A DNA stretch of 5,058 bases from Candidatus Cloacimonadota bacterium (GTDB lineage: Bacteria > Cloacimonadota > Cloacimonadia > Cloacimonadales > TCS61): NCBI GenBank assembly GCA_011372345.1, contig DRTC01000359.1, positions 1-5,058 of the forward strand, written 5' to 3'. Both the position numbers and the translations under genes were made by a program. How positions within the stretch are numbered: the stretch's first letter is position 1; each line of letters begins with the position of its first letter. This document shows, one piece after another, positions 1 to 5,058 of the stretch. Under the pieces are notes generated by a model. That model did no database searches. It saw only the letters and a program-made list of their open reading frames with translations, and was not told the DNA's origin.

Positions 1-1
1 A

Positions 2-2269
2 GTGGACAGCGGGAAAAGTCTCTGTTATTTGCTTCCTATCCTTCATGATTTTCTAAAAAATCATGATATGCGAGCTTTATTCCTCTTCCCCACCAAAGCT
101 TTAGCACAAGATCAGAAAAATAACCTGCAGACATTGCTCACCGATTTGAATGAAGTATCTTCCCGGAAGCAGAAAGCAAAGCTGGGAATTTATGACGGAG
201 ATACTCCCAATGAGCAGAGAAATATTATCAGATCAAAAGCGAATTTCATTTTTTCCAATCCTGATATGCTGCATCTTGGAATTCTTCCTCATCATACTAA
301 ATGGTCAGATTTTTTCAAAAATTTATCTTTTATCGTGATCGATGAAGTTCATATTTATCGGGGAATTTTCGGTTCTCATTTTGCCAATGTGATCAGGAGA
401 TTGAAACGGATTGCAGATTTTTATAAATCTAAACCGAGATTCATCCTTACTTCTGCAACGCTCTCAAATGCAACAGATTTCATTTCCAATCTGCTCGAAG
501 AAAATTTTGTTTTGATCGATAAAGATGGTTCTCCGCATGGAGAAAAACATTTTATGATCTATAATCCGCCATTTGTGAACAGAGAACTCGGAATCCGCAG
601 AAGTGCGATGCTGGAAACGATCCGCCTGGCAAACTTAATTTATCAGGAAAAAGGTCAGACACTTGTTTTTGCTCAATCCCGCAGAATGGTGGAATTGATC
701 GTGACCTATCTTCATAAAAATATTAAAAGTCCTGAAACGATCCATGGTTATCGCAGCGGGTATCTACCATCAGAAAGACGAAAGATCGAACAAAATTTCA
801 GAGAAGGAAAGATCAGGACAACAGTGGCAACCAATGCCTTGGAACTCGGTATCGATATCGGAGGTCTGGATACGGTTATTATCTGCGGATATCCGGGAAG
901 TATCGCTTCCACGAAACAGCAATCCGGTCGGGCTGGACGAAAAGGAAGTTCATCTTTATCGATTCTGGTCGTGTCTTCCAATCTGCTCGATCAATACCTG
1001 GCTTCTCATCCGGAATACTTATTGGAAAACTCACCGGAACAAGCTCTCATCAATCCTGATAATCCGTTTATTTTGCTTCATCATCTCCAATGTGCTGTAT
1101 TCGAAAAACCTTTTCTGAATACAGAATCTTTTGGAAAATTAACTTCTAAAATCGTCGGAGAATATCTGGAAATCCTGCAAAAGTATGGAAAATTGTTTTC
1201 TTCCAAGAATACTTTTTATTGGAAATCCAGCTCGTATCCTGCTGATGACATTTCCCTGCGAACTGTCGGAGCAAATGAATATATTCTCCAATCCGAAGGA
1301 AAAACGATTGGTATTGTCGATGAGGGAAGTGCTTTCTGGATGACGCATCCGCAAGCAGTTTATATTCATAATGGAGAGTCATATCTCGTTAGAAATCTCG
1401 ATCAGAAAGATCATCTGGTCGAGTTGGAAAAGAGAAAAGTTGATTATTACACACAATCGCAGAGCAAGACAGAATTCGAGCTTCTGAAACTGAAAAAAGA
1501 AAAAGAGATTAAAGGAGGAAAAAAATATTACGGACAATTGAATGTTACGGATCAAGTTGTTGGATATAAGAAGATGAAATGGTATTCCAATGAGATCCTT
1601 GGTTATGAAAATCTCGATCTTCCAGCCAGTCAGATGGTTACTTATGGTTACTGGTTTTCGTTATCGGAAAAAATGGTAAAGCAGTTAGAAGAATCAAATC
1701 TGTGGAAAAAGAAAAATGATTACGGTTCAGATTGGAAATTAATATCCGATCATGTACGGGAAAGAGATGAATATACTTGCCAGAACTGTCAGGCTATCGA
1801 AAAAGAAAAACATTTCGATGTTCATCATAAAATCCCCTTTCGTTCGTTTGTTTCCAAAAAAGAAGCCAATAAACTGGATAATCTGATCACACTCTGTCCT
1901 GCCTGTCATCGAGAAGCAGAGAAACAGATCTTCATTCAAAGCGGTCTCGCAGGTTTATCTTATCTTCTGGGAAATATTGCTCCTTTATTTCTAATGTGTG
2001 ACCGGAAAGACATCAGAGTTCATCAGGAATTTGCTTCCAAACTTGCTGTCAAACGACCGACAATTATCTTCAATGACAGCATTCCTGGTGGAATCGGATT
2101 GAGTGAAAAATTATTTAAAATTCACCAGAAATTGCTCGAAGAAGCTTTTTCAGTTGTCTCGAATTGCGAATGTAAAGACGGTTGTCCTGCTTGTGTCGGT
2201 CCGGTTGCGGAGAATGGAATGGGAGCGAAGGATGAGGTGCTGGAGATGTTGAGGTTGCTGAAACATTAA
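2..2269 (+). CDS. mrfA: MrfA/YprA-type DEAH-box DNA helicase with HNH insertion, 5'-partial
   Basis: An ATP-dependent superfamily 2 DNA helicase of the MrfA (YprA) family. In B. subtilis this enzyme works with MrfB to repair mitomycin C damage outside the UvrABC route. The gene runs off the left edge: the first codon (GTG, read as Val in context) lies inside Walker A, so about 70-80 residues of the usual N-terminus are missing. Visible residues (1 = codon at 2): SGKS 3-6; motif Ia FPTKALAQDQ 29-38; SNPDMLH 85-91; DEVH box 114-117; SAT 151-153; LVFAQSRR 221-228; motif V VATNALELGIDI 275-286; motif VI QQSGRAGRKG 306-315. A wing/linker region with YYTQ (482-485) follows. The C-terminal DUF1998/MZB region contains APLFLMCDRKDI (660-671) and the cysteine cluster C722, C724, C728, C731. 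An HNH motif interrupts this region at about 583-640. Stop is TAA at 2267. The family call is strong; the HNH activity is inferred. Confidence 0.93.
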   Translation: MDSGKSLCYLLPILHDFLKNHDMRALFLFPTKALAQDQKNNLQTLLTDLNEVSSRKQKAKLGIYDGDTPNEQRNIIRSKANFIFSNPDMLHLGILPHHTKWSDFFKNLSFIVIDEVHIYRGIFGSHFANVIRRLKRIADFYKSKPRFILTSATLSNATDFISNLLEENFVLIDKDGSPHGEKHFMIYNPPFVNRELGIRRSAMLETIRLANLIYQEKGQTLVFAQSRRMVELIVTYLHKNIKSPETIHGYRSGYLPSERRKIEQNFREGKIRTTVATNALELGIDIGGLDTVIICGYPGSIASTKQQSGRAGRKGSSSLSILVVSSNLLDQYLASHPEYLLENSPEQALINPDNPFILLHHLQCAVFEKPFLNTESFGKLTSKIVGEYLEILQKYGKLFSSKNTFYWKSSSYPADDISLRTVGANEYILQSEGKTIGIVDEGSAFWMTHPQAVYIHNGESYLVRNLDQKDHLVELEKRKVDYYTQSQSKTEFELLKLKKEKEIKGGKKYYGQLNVTDQVVGYKKMKWYSNEILGYENLDLPASQMVTYGYWFSLSEKMVKQLEESNLWKKKNDYGSDWKLISDHVRERDEYTCQNCQAIEKEKHFDVHHKIPFRSFVSKKEANKLDNLITLCPACHREAEKQIFIQSGLAGLSYLLGNIAPLFLMCDRKDIRVHQEFASKLAVKRPTIIFNDSIPGGIGLSEKLFKIHQKLLEEAFSVVSNCECKDGCPACVGPVAENGMGAKDEVLEMLRLLKH
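1748..1921 (+). other. HNH nuclease motif inserted in the MrfA C-terminal metal-binding region
   Basis: Residues about 583-640 of the MrfA protein read as a zinc-supported HNH (beta-beta-alpha-metal) motif. In order: RERDEYTCQNC with C593 and C596, then DVHHKIPF with H608 and H609, then LDNLITLC with N627, then CPACH with C632, C635 and H636. All residues expected for a working HNH site (the HH pair, Asn, final His) and both zinc-holding CxxC pairs are present, so it does not look decayed. It lies between the YGYWFSLSE segment (548-556) and the GLSYLLGNIAPLFLMC segment (651-666). As I recall, these are adjacent in MrfA proteins without the insertion. Whether it cuts DNA or only binds it cannot be told from sequence. 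Confidence 0.85.
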
Positions 2270-2349
2270 TTCGACTTGAAAGCGAAGCGTCGAGTCGAAA
2301 CAAAAATCCAACAAACTGATTTCGTGTCGTCGCACCTTACAACTCGAAT
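2269..2349. repeat. Spacer block with imperfect terminal inverted repeats and a hairpin
   Basis: The mrfA-mrfB spacer is bounded by ATTCGACTTG (2269-2278) and CAACTCGAAT (2340-2349), which are reverse complements at 9 of 10 positions. Inside the left half is a second inverted pair: TTCGACTTGA (2270-2279) can pair with TCGAGTCGAA (2290-2299), ten base pairs with one G-T wobble around a 10-base loop. No run of T follows the hairpin on either strand (A-rich on the + side), so it is not a standard intrinsic terminator. It may be a small REP- or MITE-like repeat or an RNA processing hairpin. Only one copy is visible here, so its repeat status is inferred. Confidence 0.5.
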
Positions 2350-2354
2350 AAGGA
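2350..2354 (+). promoter_or_regulatory. Weak ribosome binding site for mrfB
   Basis: AAGGA lies 14 bases upstream of the ATG at 2369, a long but usable spacing. No in-frame ATG, GTG or TTG stands closer to it. It supports starting mrfB at 2369 rather than at the far-upstream in-frame TTG at 2276, which sits inside the inverted-repeat block. Confidence 0.4.
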
Positions 2355-2368
2355 TTGTCGAAAATAAC

Positions 2369-3568
2369 ATGCCGGAATTAGAAAACTTATTAAAAGATGC
2401 ACTTCCGAAAATGAAAAAACCGGAAGAAAAAAAAATCCTTTCTGATAAAGATGTTCATAGTTTAGTAACGGGAAAATATCTTTCAGAAAATGAGAAAATA
2501 TTCTGCGTTGATTATTTTGAAAAACTACCATTCAACTTCGATTCTGTCGAAATACAAGAATTCAAAATCCCGCAAATAGTCGAAAAATGGGCTGGGATAC
2601 AAAATATCAAATTGGATGATCTTCTTTTCATAGATACGGAAACAACCGGATTAGCCGGAGGAACCGGAACACTCGCTTTTTTAGTCGGGATCGGATTTTT
2701 CAGTGATGATCATTTCTTCGTAAAACAATTTTTTATGACCGATCCATCTGCGGAAATTTTTTTGATAAATGCTCTTGAAAAAGAATTCAGGGAATTTTCA
2801 GTGTTTGTCAGTTTCAACGGGAAAAGTTTTGATATTCCACTTTTAAAAACCCGATTTATTCTCAATCAGAAAAATCTGAAACAGATGGAAAATCTCGATC
2901 TGCTGCATCTTTCTCGAAGGTTATGGAAGAATGTTCTGGACAATTGTACACTTCAGAATTTAGAGAAACAAATCCTGCAAAAAAAACGCGATCTATCAAA
3001 CGACATTCCTGGTAGTGAAATTCCGCAGGTTTATTTCGATTATCTAGAAAATAAAGATGCATCACTTCTGAAAAATGTTTTTCATCATAATAAGATCGAC
3101 ATTATTTCGATGGCTGCACTTTTGATCAAAATTTCTGAAACCTTGGATATTTCGGGGATCAGGAAAAATCTTCCTCAAAAAAATTTGTTTGAGATTGGAA
3201 GGTTGTTTGAGGATTGTGAAAACCTTGATTCAGCACGAGAAATATTTGAAATCGAATTAAAGAAAAATCCGCAAAATGTAAAATGTTTGAAGCAACTTTC
3301 GTTTCTTTACAAAAAATATGAGCAGATCGAAAAAGCAGAAAAACTCTGGCTGCAAGCAGCAAATTCGGATGAAATTTACGCTTTTATCGAGTTGGCAAAA
3401 ATTGAAGAACATCGCAGGCATAATTATCAGAAAGCTCTGCAGTACACAGAAAAAGCGATTACTCTCGTTAAACAAAGTTATATTTTTGAGATGAGTGTGA
3501 TCGATGAGTTAATTCATCGGTACAAAAGGTTAAAGAAGAAAATCAAGACTGGACTTCATCAACTTTAG
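2369..3568 (+). CDS. mrfB: MrfB/YprB-type DEDD 3'-5' exonuclease with TPR-like C-terminus
   Basis: A 399-residue protein, close to the roughly 410 residues of B. subtilis MrfB, the metal-dependent exonuclease partner of MrfA. From the ATG, residues about 83-110 carry the family signature: FIDTETTGL (D89, E91), then AGGTGTLAFLVGIG. Next come VSFNGKSFDIPLL (148-160, D155), LDLLHLSRRLW (176-186), and HHNKID (239-244, D244), with a His five residues before the last Asp as in DEDDh enzymes. All four acidic catalytic positions are present. After about residue 270 come helical TPR-like pairs (NLFEIGRLFEDC through KALQYTEKAITL). An in-frame TTG at 2276 would add 31 residues, but these are basic, low in hydrophobic residues and encoded by the inverted-repeat spacer, so I reject it. 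It follows mrfA by 99 bases on the same strand. Stop is TAG at 3566. Confidence 0.92.
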   Translation: MPELENLLKDALPKMKKPEEKKILSDKDVHSLVTGKYLSENEKIFCVDYFEKLPFNFDSVEIQEFKIPQIVEKWAGIQNIKLDDLLFIDTETTGLAGGTGTLAFLVGIGFFSDDHFFVKQFFMTDPSAEIFLINALEKEFREFSVFVSFNGKSFDIPLLKTRFILNQKNLKQMENLDLLHLSRRLWKNVLDNCTLQNLEKQILQKKRDLSNDIPGSEIPQVYFDYLENKDASLLKNVFHHNKIDIISMAALLIKISETLDISGIRKNLPQKNLFEIGRLFEDCENLDSAREIFEIELKKNPQNVKCLKQLSFLYKKYEQIEKAEKLWLQAANSDEIYAFIELAKIEEHRRHNYQKALQYTEKAITLVKQSYIFEMSVIDELIHRYKRLKKKIKTGLHQL

Positions 3569-3645
3569 TTCGATGGAGTTTATTTTCGATCTCTTTTTAC
3601 TGTTCTCAACTCCATCCGTCAAAAGCCGGATGAAGTAGAGTCCAG
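3549..3645. repeat. Nested imperfect palindrome in the mrfB-helicase spacer
   Basis: Several inverted pairs are stacked in 97 bases. Outer: CTGGACT (3549-3555) with AGTCCAG (3639-3645), perfect. Next: CTTCATC (3554-3560) with GATGAAG (3629-3635). Middle: GATGGAGTT (3572-3580) with AACTCCATC (3608-3616), nine perfect pairs around a 27-base loop. Alternative: CATCCG (3613-3618) with CGGATG (3627-3632), which shares bases 3613-3616 with the middle stem, so the two cannot form together. The left arm lies inside the last codons and stop of mrfB. No T tract follows any stem, so it is not a normal terminator. It could be a mobile palindromic repeat, a processing site or an attenuator-like switch. 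Confidence 0.55.
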
Positions 3646-3646
3646 C

Positions 3647-3654
3647 AAGATGGA
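3647..3654 (+). promoter_or_regulatory. Weak ribosome binding site for the nuclease-helicase gene
   Basis: AAGATGGA ends six bases before the ATG at 3661. Its GGA core is a weak Shine-Dalgarno match at normal spacing, and it supports the start at 3661. It sits immediately after the palindrome, so folding of the spacer could affect access to it. Confidence 0.35.
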
Positions 3655-3660
3655 AAATTT

Positions 3661-5055
3661 ATGAAACAAAAAATTACAATTTCAGTGCGGGAACTTGCTG
3701 AATACACTCATCGCAGCGGTGATTTGAATTTGGAAGCATTCACCAGTTCAAGTCGGGCAGTTACTGGAATTAGAGTTCATCAGAAAATCCAGAAATCACG
3801 ACCTGAAGAATATCAGAAAGAAGTTTTTGTTTCATGGCAGATCGAAACGGAAAATTTCCAGGTAGAGATAAAAGGCAGGATCGATGGAGTTTTTGTTTAT
3901 CCTGATAAAATTATCATAGAAGAGATCAAAACTACGGATAGAAATCTTGATTCTTTACAGAAAAAAGAAAATCCTGTTCATTGGGCACAAGCAAAAATAT
4001 ATGCTTACATTTATGCATCTAAAGATTGTTTGGAAACCATAGATATTCGATTAACATATTTTCATCTCGAGTCAAAAGAAATCAAGGAAATCACGAAAAC
4101 CTTTTCTATAAAAGAATTGGAAGGATTCTTCCAAACACTTTTCCAAAAATATTTAGTTTGGATGAAGCGATTATTCGATTATCGAAATCTGCGTGATGAA
4201 ACAATTCGAAAATTAGATTTTCCATTTGAAAAATACCGTCCCGGTCAGCGAAAAATGGCAATGGAAGTTTACCGAAATATCCGCGATTCCGGACAATTGA
4301 TCGTGCAGGCTTCTACCGGAATTGGTAAAACAGCAGCAGTCCTCTTTCCTGCGATCAAAACATTTCCTGAAAAACATTCCACAAAAATATTCTATCTGAC
4401 ACCAAAAACGACCGGTAAAGAAGCAGCAGAAAAATCCTTCCAAAAAATGAAGGAAAAAGGATTGAACTTTACATTTTTGACCTTAACTGCCAAAGACAAG
4501 ATCTGCCCTAATCCGGAAAATGCCTGTAATGGTGAAGAATGCAGTTTTGCCAGAGGATTTTATGATCGGATCGATGCTGCACTGAATGATATTTTTCAGG
4601 AAAATTCTCTCACACGAGAAATAGTTGAAAAATACAGCCAAACACACAAAGTGTGTCCCTTCGAGTTTTCGCTGGCAATTTCTCTCTGGTCGGATTGCAT
4701 CATCTGCGATTATAATTATGCTTTTGATCCTCGTATTTATTTGCGCCGTTTTTTTGATGAAGAAAATCTGAAAAAAGATGATAGATTTGTCTTCCTGATC
4801 GATGAAGCACATAATCTTGTTGATCGGGCAAGATCGATGTTTTCTGCGGATTTGTATAAGAAGAATATTCTCGAAATTCGAAAAGAGATCAAAGAAAAAC
4901 TGCCTGAAATTTATAAGAATCTGGGGAAAACAAATTCCTGGCTTCTGAAGATGAGAAAACAAAGTGAAGAATCCGGAGGATATTTTAATGAAGATGAATT
5001 AACGGAAGAATTGATTCCAATTTTGAGAAAATTCCTGAAATCAACTGAAAAATAG
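3661..5055 (+). CDS. PD-(D/E)XK nuclease fused to XPD/DinG-type iron-sulfur helicase, apparently cut short
   Basis: A predicted DNA helicase-nuclease. The first 175 or so residues are a RecB/Cas4-like PD-(D/E)XK nuclease: ISVRELAEYTHRSGDL near the start, H40, GRID (D75), EEIK (E88, K90) and QAKIYAY (Q110, Y114), so the active site is complete. A superfamily 2 XPD/Rad3/DinG-type helicase domain follows: YRPGQRKMA (192-200), Walker A ASTGIGKT (217-224), YLTPKTTG (245-252), candidate Fe-S ligands C282, C289, C294 and C332 (in KVCPFE), ICDYNYAFDP (348-357), and DEAH 381-384. The protein stops at residue 464 with TAG, before any SAT motif III or motifs IV-VI; relatives as I recall them are near 800 residues. 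So helicase domain 2 is missing: a nonsense change, an assembly error at the window edge, or a real truncation. Start chosen because the N-terminal motif begins at once. It follows mrfB by 92 bases on the same strand. Confidence 0.87.
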   Translation: MKQKITISVRELAEYTHRSGDLNLEAFTSSSRAVTGIRVHQKIQKSRPEEYQKEVFVSWQIETENFQVEIKGRIDGVFVYPDKIIIEEIKTTDRNLDSLQKKENPVHWAQAKIYAYIYASKDCLETIDIRLTYFHLESKEIKEITKTFSIKELEGFFQTLFQKYLVWMKRLFDYRNLRDETIRKLDFPFEKYRPGQRKMAMEVYRNIRDSGQLIVQASTGIGKTAAVLFPAIKTFPEKHSTKIFYLTPKTTGKEAAEKSFQKMKEKGLNFTFLTLTAKDKICPNPENACNGEECSFARGFYDRIDAALNDIFQENSLTREIVEKYSQTHKVCPFEFSLAISLWSDCIICDYNYAFDPRIYLRRFFDEENLKKDDRFVFLIDEAHNLVDRARSMFSADLYKKNILEIRKEIKEKLPEIYKNLGKTNSWLLKMRKQSEESGGYFNEDELTEELIPILRKFLKSTEK

Positions 5056-5058
5056 CTG

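Noticed and set aside
744..1118. 124-codon + strand frame overlapping the mrfA helicase domain
   Set aside because: It is out of frame with motifs IV-VI of the helicase, has no domain or ribosome binding site, and is a shadow of the real gene.
2270..2299. Intrinsic terminator after mrfA
   Set aside because: The stem is reasonable, but the + strand continues A-rich rather than T-rich, and no T tract follows on the - strand either.
2276..2368. In-frame TTG start that would lengthen MrfB by 31 residues
   Set aside because: The added segment is basic and low in complexity, is encoded by the inverted-repeat spacer, and starts seven bases after the mrfA stop codon with no ribosome binding site. 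The ATG at 2369 gives the family's usual length.
3570..3892. 12-base direct repeat TCGATGGAGTTT at 3570-3581 and 3881-3892
   Set aside because: The second copy encodes the conserved nuclease residues around D75 (IDGVF), so the match is most likely chance.
4483..4962. 159-codon open frame on the - strand inside the nuclease-helicase gene
   Set aside because: It is fully opposite a gene with clear helicase motifs. Its translation is rich in Ile, Phe and Cys with no recognisable domain, as expected for an antisense shadow.
5053..5055. Recoded TAG (alternative genetic code) as the explanation for the early stop
   Set aside because: mrfB ends on TAG at 3566-3568 at the expected family length, so TAG works as a stop in this genome. 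A point change or sequence error is simpler.

Overview
The window is a roughly 5 kb stretch, AT-rich by eye, with three long genes packed head-to-tail on the + strand and nothing credible on the - strand. No RNA gene, insertion sequence or CRISPR array is visible. The host looks like an AT-rich, probably anaerobic bacterium with standard stop codons. The style would fit a Cloacimonadota-like or related uncultured lineage, but that placement is an impression and not shown by a marker gene. Both edges cut through or disturb a gene, so the window may be a whole short metagenomic contig.

Layout: (1) positions 2-2269 hold most of an MrfA/YprA-type superfamily 2 DEAH helicase, lacking only its N-terminus. 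Its C-terminal metal-binding (DUF1998/MZB) region is interrupted by a complete-looking HNH nuclease motif. (2) Positions 2270-2368 are a spacer containing a block of about 81 bp bounded by 10-bp inverted repeats. (3) Positions 2369-3568 hold MrfB/YprB, a DEDD-type 3'-5' exonuclease with a TPR-like C-terminus. (4) Positions 3569-3660 are a second spacer, mostly occupied by a nested imperfect palindrome (3549-3645) that reaches back into the end of mrfB. (5) Positions 3661-5055 hold an N-terminal PD-(D/E)XK (RecB/Cas4-like) nuclease fused to an XPD/DinG-type iron-sulfur helicase. It stops at a TAG right after helicase domain 1, three bases before the window ends.

Together the genes form a DNA-repair cassette. 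In Bacillus subtilis MrfA and MrfB act together to repair mitomycin C-induced DNA damage, with MrfA as helicase and MrfB as exonuclease. Here the pair is followed by a second helicase-nuclease fusion on the same strand with short spacers and no T-tailed terminator, so co-transcription is plausible. The cassette would bring three different nuclease folds (HNH, DEDD, PD-(D/E)XK) and two helicases to bear on damaged or foreign DNA. The most interesting points are the HNH insertion in MrfA, the association with the iron-sulfur helicase-nuclease, the two palindromic spacers, and the suspect TAG at the right edge.
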